In this document: positions 1 to 11,578 of the stretch, piece after piece | How the letters are laid out: each line of letters opens with the position of its first letter | How positions within the stretch are numbered: position 1 is the first letter of the stretch | DNA from: Warburgia ugandensis | Lineage: Eukaryota; Streptophyta; Magnoliopsida; Canellales; Canellaceae | Length of the DNA stretch: 64,000 nucleotides | Reading direction: 5' to 3' | Assembly (NCBI GenBank): GCA_035236585.1 | Contig: CP141137.1 | Span: forward strand, 49,746,057-49,810,056 | Program-made: the position numbers and the translations under genes | Notes under the pieces: generated by a model | What the model saw: only the letters and a program-made list of their open reading frames with translations | What the model was told of the DNA's origin: nothing | Databases searched by the model: none

Positions 1-1101
1 TCATATTAGTAATTTTCATCTTTAGAGATTTATACTAAGCGTATCTTCAAATTGTTAGAACTCTTACACAAAATTAATTTGACTAACTTTAGCTTAGAGG
101 CACGTGTCGAAATGTGTCTGTTGAAATTAGTTGAAGCCTCCTAAAAAATGCTAGAAACATGTCAACTCTATTTCTAGCATTCAAACAAGCTCGACTCAAT
201 TTGTACTCAACCAATTTGCATGATCAAAATCGATCTATACTTTCATCTTCAAAAAAGGAATACCTTAAACATAAATCTCAAATGTCTATCCTTAAATCTC
301 AATGAAACCTCTTAAAAAAAAAAAAACCCTCAATTCATGTCAAAAGCAAAATCATGAATGGATCAAGAATCTAAAATTTCAATGAGAAAATGAACTGCAC
401 AAAGAAGTTTCCAAGTTCAAAACCTCTATAACAAGAGTACTAGAAAGAAATACTATCTAATCACATCTTTTTTAGCATTACATGAACTCTAAAACCAGAG
501 GACTTACACAATTAGAACTCAATGCCAATAATGGGAGAACTTAAGAACAACCAAAGACCATGCCAATAATGTGAAAACTTAAGAAGAAAACAAAGTACAA
601 AAAGCCCCTAACTAAGTATACCCCTAACTTTTTTTCAAACAAATAATAAATTTCTATGTTTTTCAAATTCTAAGAAACTAACATGAATTTAACCACTAAA
701 ACTCAATTTCACAAATAATTTGGCAAATTCTGAAATTAAATATCTTCTTAAAAATTTAAATGAAAAGCTTAAATTCATATCTGAAAATTTATTTTCTCTA
801 ACTTTTTCTTGAATTCATCACAAATATTTGTTGAATTTTATGAATATTCCTAAACTTGAACTTTGTTAACCTTGGTCCAACTTGCTCATCTCCTTGCTCC
901 ACTTTTGGATGCCTAATGGGTCAATGAACATCTGAATTGGAATTTAATCTTTGTTAAATAACATGCTAAATTTTAGACCTAGAATCAACCAATGCACACA
1001 ATTTTTTATTCTTCAAGTGTCCAAAGGTGCAGCAAAGAGATGTATGAGTTCAATCATGCAAAGATGGGTTCCAAAAAATTGTAGTTGTTGGACTCACCTC
1101 C
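1..1101. other. AT-rich intergenic flank
   Basis: No coding region or transposon domain is visible. A 26-bp direct repeat with a few mismatches occurs at 522-547 and 560-585. The last five bases (1097-1101, CCTCC) are the probable left target-site copy of the gypsy element that follows. Confidence 0.6.
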
Positions 1102-1137
1102 TATGACACCCCAAGTTTTTCTAAACCTTTTTTCCAA

Positions 1138-1138
<1 letters not shown>

Positions 1139-1200
<62 letters not shown>

Positions 1201-1201
1201 T
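1139..1201. repeat. (TAA)n microsatellite in the LTR
   Basis: About 63 bp of uninterrupted TAA/ATA triplets. The same place in the partner LTR (11616-11630) holds only about five triplets, so the run expanded after insertion. Confidence 0.95.
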
Positions 1202-2043
1202 GTTTTGAAGGAAAATAGACGGGATCCCTGAAAACTGAAAACTCAAATTCTATAAATTTTATGCAGTGTTAAAAGAATTAACCGGAAACAAAAACCTCAA
1301 GAGCCAACCACACTCTAAAATTACAACAATAAATAAAATCAAATATGGATACTCTGAGCATGTTCAAATTTAAAACCACAATAAATCACACAAGCTGTAA
1401 AAAGACAATGATGATACAAGTCCAAAAGGCCCAGGTCCCATCCATGATCACCACATCATCCACATGTGAGTATATGCACACTATACAATGGTATGGGTCA
1501 AATATATCCAAATATACAATAGTCCAAGTAGAGTTACAAGAGTCTAATACAAGTCTAAGAGACATACACTAATCTATCTCTGGATACAAAAATAGATGGT
1601 GCTCAGGTCATGGCCCAATTGATGCTACTCCGCCCGCTTCCCCTTCTGGCTATCACACTCCAAATCTGAGGCATTGCAAAACAAAGCAATGCCTCAGCAA
1701 GCTATGCTTTTGTAGGTGATCATACTCAATTAAAGCTTAATAAAATCACATGGTGGATCTCATAAAATAACATGTATAAGGCACGTAAAAAAATTGGACG
1801 CTCATAATTGAGTAATATATGAAAATCATAAACCTTCACAAATAGATATCAAGTCAAATTAGGTTGGCATGCAAGGCATGATCAAAATACACATGTGTGT
1901 CCATCAAAACAATACAAGTCCATGTCCACAGCATAATTATGCATACAAGTCATGATAAATATGACACTGTATCAAAAACAACCCCAAGAGTGGCCCACAA
2001 CGCTCATCACCAGTAATGAGTACTCATACCAAACCTAGGGTCC

Positions 2044-2176
2044 CTCGCCTATAGCTCACCCAACCCATAGGCTTGCCCACATCTGGCTCCCACATAGGCG
2101 AGCCTTCGCCTATAGCTCACACACCATGTAGCTCGCCCAGCCCATAGGCCCGCCCACATCTAGCCACCCACATAGG
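2044..2176. repeat. Two-unit tandem repeat inside the LTR
   Basis: Two imperfect copies of a block built on CTCGCCTATAGCTC and CCCACATCTGGC/CCCACATCTAGC. The corresponding pair in the other LTR lies at about 12471-12622 with a period near 79 bp. Unit one here is shorter by roughly 17 bp, so it has suffered a deletion. Confidence 0.7.
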
Positions 2177-4267
2177 CTTCACTCATAATAAATACTACAT
2201 GAGCATACAGAATAAGTGTATAGGCTACTATGCGGCAATGGCAACCACACAGGATTTAAACCACTGTCGCTCCTCGTCAACACATAAACGGGAGACTTTC
2301 TCTGTCCCCATGGGGTGGAAAGGACCCATAGGGGGGACTACCCATGATACCATCACCTACGTACCTAGCCCTATACCACTCAAGGGCAGTGTCTAGTTAT
2401 CAGTATCACAAAGTCAAAGGGCGGGTAGCCCACCCTACAACCCTCCTAGCATAGTACCCACCAGGTAAAAGCACCCGTCATAAATCAACAATAAGTCATA
2501 AATCATGAAAAGACTCCATAAATAATCTCAATAAGTGTGATCAAAGCCCATGATAAATACCATACATCACATGTAAAACATGGTTATTCACAAGAATGGA
2601 ATGTCATGCTACCACAAGAAGTGGGGACCTATTTATGTGAACATGACAAGACATAAATCACTTGCCTCAAAAACTTTAAAGAATAGGTCATGGGTACTGA
2701 AATCATAGAGAAATTTAAATGAAATCACCGACCTTGATAAATGCAGTGCTCTAATCAGGCATGTGGGCAATGTCACGTCTGGCGTTCTGACGTACCTGTC
2801 ACATCATAAGTTATCTATTACTTGGCAATTTAATAAGATCTATTCTTCTAATCCCCTAGATCATCTCATATTCGATATATACAACCAAGGCCTAAGGCTT
2901 GATCAGCTCGATCTACGTTATCTAATGATATTTAGTGGTTTAACCATTTAAAAGGTGCTCCAAGCTAGGTTTTTATCTTATATCTAGGTACGCGTCATCA
3001 AGCCGATCACAACGCCTCTTTTGGATCATGATTTGAACCTCTGTAGCTCTTAGAACCACTTCTTTTGTGAATGGATGGTGAGAAAAAAGAACTTAACACA
3101 TGTGCCGTGTGTGCGCTGCGCATGTGCTATCATGGTGCATGAGCGTATAGCCAGCGTGTGTGCTGCACAAGTGTCGCGCACGTGGTGCATCGTGCATCAC
3201 ACGTGTGTCGCACCCCCCATGCCACGTATTGCGTAGGTATCGCACGTTTGCTCACAGCCCGAAGTTGCCCGTTGGGCTGTCACCACTTGCCATTGCTGAG
3301 GACGGTGACCAGAGTGGTCTGCCGTTGCCAGGGATGACAGCCAGAATCCTGTTGCCAGCGACCCCCAAGTTCATAAATCTCACAATTTTTTCACCATTTT
3401 GCTCAATTTTTCACATACATTTCATTTTCAAACTCCATTTCAACAAATTTCCTCGTTATTTGCCATTTTTACATGATTTTTACCACATTCCTAAAAGTCC
3501 TCATCTTATTGTTTTCTTAGTTTTTTGGCATCCTTAGCCATCCGATTACCATGAAAATTCATGGGTTTGTTCTTTTCATCATCATGTACAAGATGAACGG
3601 TTCAGATCATCATCTGACACCGTTTCATCAACTTATTTTGAAAAAAATAGTAACTCGTATCCCTCACCGAAAAATGACAGTCCACACTGTTTTCTGATGC
3701 TAAAACAATGAAACAAAAAAATGGGAAGACACAGGGAGAGCATGGAGGATGGCCTACCTCAATCGAGTTGGCCTTCCATCACTAGTGCACATGTGGAAAG
3801 GGAAGATCGATAGTGTCCTCACTGTGAATTTGTCACCGGTGAGATGCTTGCTGGTGGCTAGTGGCTCGCAATGGAAAACAAGAGGGGAAGGTGCATTTAA
3901 GGCACCCCCCTCTTAAAAGCGATTTTTCTTTCTTTCATTTCTTTTTTAAATATGATTACCAGCATTAATCATCACCCCGCATTGTGGATGCCTATCCCAT
4001 CATGGACGACTATGATGACTCTATGAGCCTCACTTGTGAAATGACGGTTCTGCCCCTCTAAATAATTTTAATTAAATATAAAAATAAAATAATTAACCTT
4101 TTTTTACTCCGATTTTAGCATTTTTAGTGGCGTTGAAATCCATTTTTTGAGCACATCTCAAATATTGAGGATTTAACTCGAGATTCTATCTCCAATTTTC
4201 TCAAATTCTCAAATTTCTATAATTCATAAAATTAATTATTCTAGAATTTAAAATAGTGAATGTTACA

Positions 4268-4281
4268 TCCTACCCACCTTT
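4268..4281 (-). other. Polypurine tract of copy 1
   Basis: The minus strand reads AAAGGTGGGTAGGA directly before the LTR start TGTAAC. This is where a gypsy element primes plus-strand DNA synthesis. The equivalent in the right-hand element is AAGGAGGGAAGAA at 62412-62424. Confidence 0.75.
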
Positions 4282-4320
4282 AGGAATTTTATACTCAAAA
4301 TTTAAAATATACGTACCTCA

Positions 4321-5480
4321 AGAGAAGAGCTCTGGATGAGTACGCCTCATCTCGTCCTCCAACTCCCAAGTATCCTCGTGTGTTGAGTGATACTGCCAAA
4401 AGACCTTGACTAGAGGAATGATCTTAGTCCTCAACTCCTGGATCTTGCTATCCAAGATCCATATAGGGCACTCCTCAAATGTCAAAGTCAAGTCACACCT
4501 CTCCTAGAATCTGCTCGAGTACGTGAGATGGATCCGGCACGTAAATGTGAAAGACATCATGTACTCTAGCTAACTGCGGGGACAAGGCTAACTGATAAGC
4601 AACAAGTCCAACTTTGTCCAAGATCTCGAAAGGACCAATGTATCTAAGGCTAAGCTTCCCCCTAACACCAAATATCATCACTCCCTTCGTAGGAGAAACT
4701 CTAAAAAAGACATGCTCCTCAACCTCAAACTTCAGGTCCTTCCGCCTCCTGTCAGCATAGTTCTTCTGGAGACTGTGCGATACAAGTAATAGTCTCTGGA
4801 TGAGTTGGACTTTCTCCACACACTGCTCAACCAACTCTAACCTCACGACTCATCTCTCTCCCAGGTCACTCCAACACAAGGGAGACTGGTAGGGTCTGCC
4901 ATAAAGTGTCTCATAAGGAGCTATGTCGATACTCGTGTGGTAGCTATTATTATATGCAAACTCTGTTAGCAGCAAATGCTGATCTCAACTACCCTTCCAA
5001 TCCATGACACAATCTCTCAACATGTCCTCAATAGTTTGAATGGTCTTCTCAAATTGCCCATCTGTCTGGGGGTGGAACGCCGTACTGAATCTCAACCTCG
5101 ACCCCAAAGCCTCTTGTACATTGTGCTAGTACTTCAAGGTGAACCATGTGTCTCGATCTGAGATAATCGTCAATGGCACTCCATGTAGGCTCACGATCTC
5201 CTTAGTAGTCCTCGGCAGGCCCACTATAAAATTCATAGTGAGGTGATCCCACTTCCACTCTGGAAGGTCTAATATCTGTAATAACCCCGTTGGTTGCTAA
5301 TGCTCCGCCTTGACTTGCTGATAGGTCAAACATCTTGCCACGTACTCACTAATATCCCTCTTCATCCCATTCCACTAAAAGTGTCTTCTAAGGTACTAGT
5401 ACATCTTCATACCTCTGGGATGAATAGAATATGGGGACTAGTGTGCCTCCTGGAGCAAGTCATGTCTCAACTGATCATCT
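4321..5480 (-). pseudogene. Integrase with GPY/F module and chromodomain (decayed)
   Basis: Role: the integrase inserts the cDNA, and the C-terminal chromodomain steers it to marked chromatin. Seen: at about 4324-4490 the minus strand encodes a chromodomain-like stretch with IIPLVKVFWQYHS and DTWELEDEMRRTHPEL. The GPY/F-type segment [10 protein letters not shown] lies in the open frame 4493-4846. Upstream are the DDE core pieces TIISDRD and HPQTDGQFEKT. Oddities: the first catalytic Asp is changed (TMNF where TMDF is usual) near 5236; the HHCC finger has a Cys-to-Tyr change (CLTYQQ); and the text jumps from GLPRT to KEIVSLHG, which implies an internal deletion of roughly 100-130 bp. Stops and frameshifts are frequent. 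Confidence 0.85.
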
Positions 5481-5639
5481 GTAGGCACCACCAATCTACC
5501 CCTATACCTGACACCCTCATTTGGCCCTCTGGAAAAATTGGCCTTATTGGCCATGTCCTGTGTCTCAGTATCGCTCATATGTGCCTGCAGGATCCTGTCA
5601 AGGAACCTAGATCAAGTCAAGAGGTTAGTGATCATTACC

Positions 5640-6060
5640 CTCGACTTTCTGCTCAAGGCATCAGCTACAACGTTGGCCTTCCCTGGGTGGTACTGTATGG
5701 TAAAGTCAAAGTCCTTGAGGTACTCCATCCATCTCCACTGCCTCATGTTCAAATCACTCTACGTGAAGAAATACTTAAGGCTCTTGTGGTCAGTGTATAC
5801 CTCAAATTTCTTGCCTTATAAATAATGCCTCAAGGACTTCAATGCGAACACCACCGTTGCCAACTCTAAATCATGGGTCAAGTAGTTCACATCATGTGTC
5901 TTCAATTGTCTCGATGCGTAGGCAATAATCCTCTCATGCTACATCAATACTGCTCCCAAACCTCTGCTTGATGCATCACGAAATACCACGTAGCCACCCG
6001 AACCTGAAGGTAGGGCCAGTACTAGAGCAATAGTCAACCTCTTCTTAAACTCCTAAAGGC
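5640..6060 (-). pseudogene. RNase H domain of Tekay pol (decayed)
   Basis: The minus strand reads recognisable gypsy RNase H text: a DASSRGLGAVLM-like start near 5975, [24 protein letters not shown] and the tail [16 protein letters not shown] near 5650-5700. Several in-frame stops interrupt it. It lies between RT and integrase, in the usual gypsy order. Confidence 0.8.
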
Positions 6061-6835
6061 TCTCCTCACAAGCATTAGTCCAAATGAACTTGGTGTCCTT
6101 CGTAGTCAAGGTGGTCATGGGCAAGGCGATCTTGGAGAACCCCTCAATGAATCATCAGTACTAACCAGCCAAACCCAAAAAACTACGAATCTCTATCATT
6201 ATCGTAGGCCTCTCCCAATGCAACATTGCCTCCACCTTGGCTGGGTCCACGACCACACCATCCTTGGACTCCACGTGTCCCAAAAACTGCACCTGTCCTA
6301 ACCAGAAGTCACACTTACTGAGCTTCGCATACAAGCGATGATGACAAAATGTGTCCAACACAGTGCAAAGATGCTCACTGTGGGCTTCATGGCTAAGAGA
6401 GTAAATCAGGATATCATCCACGAAGATGATCATGAACTTGTCTAAATAAGCTCGAAATACCTTGTTCATCAAATCCATGAACACTGCCGACGTGTTCGTT
6501 AACTTAAAGGGCATTACCAAAAACTCATAGTGGCCATATCAACTCCTAAACGCAGTCTTAGGGATATCCTCCTCCCCAATCTTCAACCGGTGGTAGCCTG
6601 ATCTCAGGTCAATCTTGGAGAATACCTGTGCCGACTGCAACTAGTCAAACAAGTCGTCAATACGAGACAAGGCGTACCAATTCTTCACAGTGACACTGTT
6701 CAGTAACTAGTAGTCTATGCACAGCCTCAATGATCCATCCTTCTTAACAAAGAAGACTGGTGCTCCCCAAGGAGATCCACTCGGCCTGATGAAACCCTTA
6801 TCTAGAAGTTCCTACAACTGTACCTGGAGCTCTCT
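6061..6835 (-). pseudogene. Reverse transcriptase domain of Tekay pol (decayed)
   Basis: Copies element RNA into cDNA. The open stretch 6161-6520 carries the RT core, including FVDDILIYS (the catalytic YxDD-type box, here FVDD) and the connection segment [11 protein letters not shown]. Upstream near 6610-6640 the first catalytic motif KIDLRSGYH keeps its Asp. [14 protein letters not shown]-like text is found near 6715-6760. Internal stops, for example near 6641, kill the frame. Confidence 0.85.
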
Positions 6836-7304
6836 CAATTCTGTAGGAGTCATCCTGTAGGACACCTTAGATATAGGCATTGTACACGAAATCAATTCTA
6901 TGGTAAAATTGATCTCCCTTTGTGGGGGTAATCCTAGCAGCTCGTCTAGGAATACATCAGCGAAATCTCGCACCACATCTATCTCCTCAATCTGTGGCTG
7001 CTCATTGTCAGTTGTCGTGACGCAAGCCAAAAACACTCGACAACCTTGAGCGTGACATCAAGCTGCTCTCATGGCTGAGATAACACAAGGGCCACCAACA
7101 CTCCTCCTGCCCTGGACTACGACCACTAGTTAATCCGGTATGCTACATATAATCTACTTCTTACGGTAGTCTATGGTAACCCAAAATGTTGCTAGCCAGT
7201 CTATCCCCAAGATAATGTCAAAATCCATCATATCTAATAGAATGAGGTCAGCATCTATCCTAACACTTGATATCTACGCTAGTACCCTCTCAAGGTAATC
7301 AATA
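6836..7304 (-). pseudogene. Protease C-terminal half and PR-RT linker (decayed)
   Basis: The open frame 6812-7036 contains the linker [15 protein letters not shown] followed by GLPPQREINFTIEL, which is characteristic of Tekay and Reina-type chromoviruses just before RT. Between 7037 and 7304 the sequence continues the protease but is cut at 7304/7305 by a nested solo LTR. The N-terminal half lies at 10071-10358. Confidence 0.8.
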
Positions 7305-10070
7305 TGTAACATTTACTATTTCTAATTTGATTTTAGAAAGAAAAAAAATGAATGAAAATGAAGAATATAGGTAAAAATTTAGAGGGGGGAGTGCCTCAAA
7401 TGCACTTCCCTCCCCCTCCTCTTATTTTCCCATAACTGAGCCACCGGCGATGATTTCCCGGCAACCGGACGAACGCGGTGGGCTCTCACCTTCCTCCGAC
7501 TAGCCGGACCAAGGTAGGCTCACCATACTCTTTGCTATATACTTCTTTCCAAGTTTATTTAGGCATTACTGTTGCCCTGGGAAAAATTCTATGTAACGGT
7601 GTCAGATGGGAATTTGGACCGTTCATCTTGAGCGTGATGAAGTAAGGAACCGACCCATGAAATTTCATGGCAATCAGACGGCTAGGGATGCTGTAAAACC
7701 CCAAAAATAGTATGTTGGGGAGTTTTCAAAAATGCAATGAAAATTGTGAAAAAATGGTAGATTTAGGAGGGATTTGTAAAAATGGAGGGTGAAAATGAAA
7801 TGTACGAGAAAAACTGGACTCATAAGTGTAAAAATTGGAAAAAATGGAGCACTTGGGGTCGCCGGCGACAACGAACTAGTCCGGTCGTTGTTCCCAGCAG
7901 CGGCGACCCACTCAGGGCTGAGGACGAATGTACAAACGCGCAACACATGGCACTGCATTGACGCAGGTCATGGCCAAGCATGACGCGCTGTGCGACTGGC
8001 TGGCCACGCGGCGCAGCAGACGCAAGCCACGCAGGAGACGGGTGGCGCAATACGCATGCACCACGAGGAAGGAAAAGGCATGGACGATGAGTGCACGCCA
8101 TGCGTAGTGCATGTGGTGTGACTCACTCGCGCCACGCGGTGCGACAGGAATGTGCCATGCAAGCGACACGTGGCTCTATGAACATGCGCCACATGTGCTG
8201 TTTCCACCCCCCACGCATAGAGCGCATCTATAGATGCGCATTGCATCCACAGACGCGAGCCATGCTGGTGTGGGCGGCACGCGCCGCACGTGCGACGGGC
8301 CCATTTTCTTGATTTTTGGTATTTTTGACCCTTTATTCAATAAAAACATCATTTTAGGAGCTACAAAGGTCCAAATCACTATCTGAAAGAGGCGTTGTGA
8401 TCGTCTCAACAAGGCAGACCTAGATTTAAGATAAAAATCTAGTTTGGAGCAGCTTTTTAATAGCCAAACTACTAAGCACTATTCAATGACTTAGATTAAG
8501 CCGATTAATGGATGATCAGGCTTTAGATTTTGGTTGTATACGTTAAACATGAAATGATTATGAGCTTAGAAGAACATGCCCTATTGAATTGTCAAGAAAC
8601 AATGATCCCGATGATTGATCTGAGCAGTCCCTTGAGAGGTGTTGATCAAAGAATGATCAGATCGACACGCAATCACAAAGATAACTGTGGTTTACTAAAC
8701 AAAATAGAAAATTTAGGGATCATGGAGAAAATGAGAGGCCTAACAATGAATAATGATTTATGGTGTGACAAGTACATCAGGGCATACACCTTGATATCGT
8801 TTACACATTTGTTTGGGATATTGTGATACCGATGTAGGTGATTTCATTCACAATTTTTTCATAATTCTCAAATGATGACTTGGTGATTTAAGTTTTTGAA
8901 GCATATGATTTATGCCTTACCATATGCATGAGATTAATTTTAGCATGTAGTTTCTCATGTGCTTGCTATCTTTCTGGTGGTTATTACATGCACTGTTCTG
9001 ATATATTTTGTGACATTCCCTTGATTATTGGTATTTTTGACATATAGGAGTCGCTCTGTTTTTATGTTTGAGACTATTGCTCCTGTGGTAGGATGCATTT
9101 CTTCACCCCGTGAGTGCTTGAGTGCTCATGAGGGTGAAAGAAAAAGTGGAACGCGTCGTTTTTGTGAGTGCCTAAGTGCCTATGAGGGTGCAAGGGTGAA
9201 AGGGTGAAAGCGGCTAGTACAGAGAGCTGACCCCACATTGCTGTGAGTGTACTTGAGACACTCATAGGGCTTGACTATGTATGATGTTCGATACTTTTGA
9301 CATACATTCATGTGTTTCTAGATTTTATTGGATTGTGCATGTCCTGATATCATGATTGATAATATCTTATTTATTTCATGGACTTGGTATATCCTTCATC
9401 ATGAAATTTAAGGCTTTATATTATGTTTGACCATCTTACGATCTTTATGCCTCGTGCCATGTGATTTGTTTTTATTGAGTTTACTTTGGATGTATCTCAC
9501 CTACACAAGCATGGCTTGCTGAGGCATTGCTTTGTTTTGCAATGCCTTAGAATCAGAGCGCGACAGTCAGAAAGGGAAGTAGGCGGACTAAAGTGAAGTT
9601 GGACGGGGGCTTGAGGACCAGATACTATCAGATTCAGAGACAGAGTAGTGTATATTGTTGGACTGGTAATGGATATTTGGAATTCTACTTAATCGTTGTA
9701 TATATTAATAGATTAGACTCATATCACTGTATGGTATGCATATGCTTATACATGGATAACGTGGTGATCTTAGAAAGACCATGGAGCTTTGGAACTTTCA
9801 CTATCATGTATCTTTACAGTTGCAAAAATTTCACCGTGGTTTTAATTTGTAAGCATGCTCAAAAGGTTTACTTTTGGTTCTGTTTATTCAAAGTAGTTTT
9901 TGAGGTGAAATGACCCTCGGGGTTTTCTTCATTGGTATTTTTCTTGACACTGTGAAAGGTTTTTAAATTATGAGTTTTTAAGTTCTGAGATCCCATCTAT
10001 TTTCTATCAATAAACTATTATTATTTTTGTATACATATGGAAAAGGATTTTAAAAACCTGGGGTGTCACA
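7305..10070 (+). mobile_element. Nested solo LTR, Tekay-type, opposite orientation
   Basis: Seen: it starts TGTAACATTT and ends GGGGTGTCACA, has no internal region, and lies inside the protease of copy 1. The flanks are CAATA (7300-7304) and CAATG (10071-10075), a near-perfect 5-bp duplication. It shares LTR landmarks with the other copies: GGTCCAAATCA followed by GGCGTTGTGATCGT near 8367-8405, and the motif GAGGCATTGCTTTGTTTTGC at 9520-9545. A solo LTR arises by recombination between the two LTRs of a full element. Apparent short ORFs inside it are not coding. Confidence 0.88.
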
Positions 10071-10358
10071 CAATGCCTCCACAATCTCTCCCTCTGGCAT
10101 CAATACATCTAACCCGAATGTTAACTCACACGTGTGCAAGTTAAGGCATGATGCAAATGTACATGCAATAAATGAATGGGTAGACCCAGAGTCAAACAAA
10201 ACTCTGGCATGTCTATCAGCTGGCAGGAAAGTACCTTCCACTACCTGGTTCGAGGCTTGTGCCCGCCCTAACGTAATGGTGAAGACACGTCCCTGACTAC
10301 TCAGCACTACTTCTGTAGTGGCATATGTCCTCATTGGCCTATGTCTCTGACCTCTCAG
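10071..10358 (-). pseudogene. Protease N-terminal half
   Basis: The aspartic protease of the gypsy polyprotein. The minus-strand frame holds VLFDSGSTHSFI, with the catalytic DSG box, preceded by RAQASNQVVEGTF, which is typical of Tekay protease. The frame runs into the nested LTR at 10070. The rest of the domain resumes at 7304. Confidence 0.85.
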
Positions 10359-10400
10359 GCAATCTCTCCTCGCATGCCCTATCTCTCCACAACCGTAACA
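10359..10400 (-). pseudogene. Gag zinc knuckle
   Basis: The minus strand encodes CYGCGEIGHARRDC, an intact CX2CX4HX4C nucleocapsid knuckle that binds element RNA. It lies just upstream of the protease, as expected. Confidence 0.88.
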
Positions 10401-11444
10401 TCTGAATGGCTGTCCCGGCAGGAAAGGCTGATGTCGTTGCTATGGGCCCTAATGTTGATGGCCCTGTCCTGGGCATGCTCACCCTATATGTCAGCCCCTA
10501 CAACGAGGGCACACTCTCTTGACCTGATCTCTCCTCTGTCTAGGATGGTACTGCTGGTATGGGCCCCCTTGGGGTTGTGTGGACGTGAAGGGCCTCTTGC
10601 CCTTAAAGGGCTGGCTCATCTCTCCTCTGCCTTGTACCAAGTCCCTCTAAAGCATGGAAGCTATGTCCGCAGCCTACCTCACCATGGTCGGGTGGGCAAT
10701 AAGTACTTCATGCCTCAACTATGGCAGCAACCCATCAACAAACCTATCCGTCGCCTCTTGGTCTTAGGCAAAAGAGGCAGACGCGAATCTTCGAAGTCTA
10801 GTGAATCGGTCAAATACTACTGAACCATCATACTCGTACTAATGGAGCAAATTCCATCTTCATGGCATGTAAGGCATGATGAGGGAAGTACTACTCGTCA
10901 AAGATCCTTCGGAAGTCCTCCCATAATAGTAGTGTGGAGGATGGGGGGCGTCTGCTACTAAGTCTTCTACCGAAACCCAGCCTCGTTAATTAATTAGTAA
11001 GTCACTAATCTCACTTGGTCCTCCGGTAAGACCCTCATCCCCTCAAAGGCCTTCTCGATCTCAAATAACTATCTCTCCGCCACTACTATATCTCTTTCCC
11101 CACAGAAGGGGGTTACCATTCTCTAGAACCTCTTGAGCTACTTTGCCAATGGATCCTGTGGCCTTGAGGATCCTCCCTTTGTAACTCCTGGCGTAGGAGC
11201 TGTCGGTACCTGGTGGGATGATTGCACTGATGTGTCCCCGTGAACTGCTACAGTCATTATCGAGTGGGCAAAGTGAATAGCCTACACTGCCGAACCTGCT
11301 ATGTCATATGCCGAGTGAAATGTGGCATAAGATCATGAACTACGCGGGTTACTATATCCGCCTCCGAATCCCCTTACCCTAGTGTCGCGACAGGGGTAGC
11401 AACTGGTGGAGCAGGGTGGACCTCATCTTTTGTCGAGGAGCCAT
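10401..11444 (-). pseudogene. Gag of Tekay-type copy 1 (decayed)
   Basis: The probable start is the minus-strand ATG at 11444-11442, giving MAPRQ. The right-hand element has the same MAPR start at 57919. Frameshifts and stops run throughout, so no long frame survives. The opposite-strand ORF at 10341-10823 is a shadow. Confidence 0.65.
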
Positions 11445-11563
11445 CTATCAATGTTTCAATATCATATCGTGTAAGTAATCCTTCTATCTCCGTCTCAGTC
11501 AAGAACTCATTCGCTATAACTCAAATTGGACCCTTAAAGTGGTGATGATGGAATTAAACCTGG

Positions 11564-11575
11564 GCTCTGATACCA
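11564..11575 (-). other. Primer binding site, initiator Met-tRNA type
   Basis: The minus strand reads TGGTATCAGAGC, the usual plant PBS complementary to the 3' end of initiator methionine tRNA. It starts 3 nt from the LTR end at 11579 and fixes the orientation of the element. Confidence 0.92.
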
Positions 11576-11578
11576 AAC

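Larger units (their letters stand above)
1102..4267 (-). repeat. 3' LTR of Tekay-type copy 1
   Basis: It pairs with 11579-14796. Its plus-strand left end reads TATGACACCCC where the partner has TGTGACACCC, so the terminal dinucleotide is mutated. Its right end, ATGTTACA, is the reverse complement of the LTR start TGTAACAT. The inside includes a (TAA)n run, a tandem block at 2044-2176 and a GTG/CAC-rich stretch at about 3095-3240 that corresponds to a CpG-rich block in the younger copy at 54750. The length is 3166 bp against 3218 bp for the partner. Confidence 0.88.

Noticed and set aside
5294-5825. 175-codon plus-strand ORF
   Set aside because: It is the antisense shadow of the integrase and RNase H remnants on the minus strand.
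7789-8412. Cluster of short overlapping ORFs on both strands
   Set aside because: They lie in the GTG/CAC-rich part of the nested solo LTR, with no family motif or shared frame with the other LTR copies.
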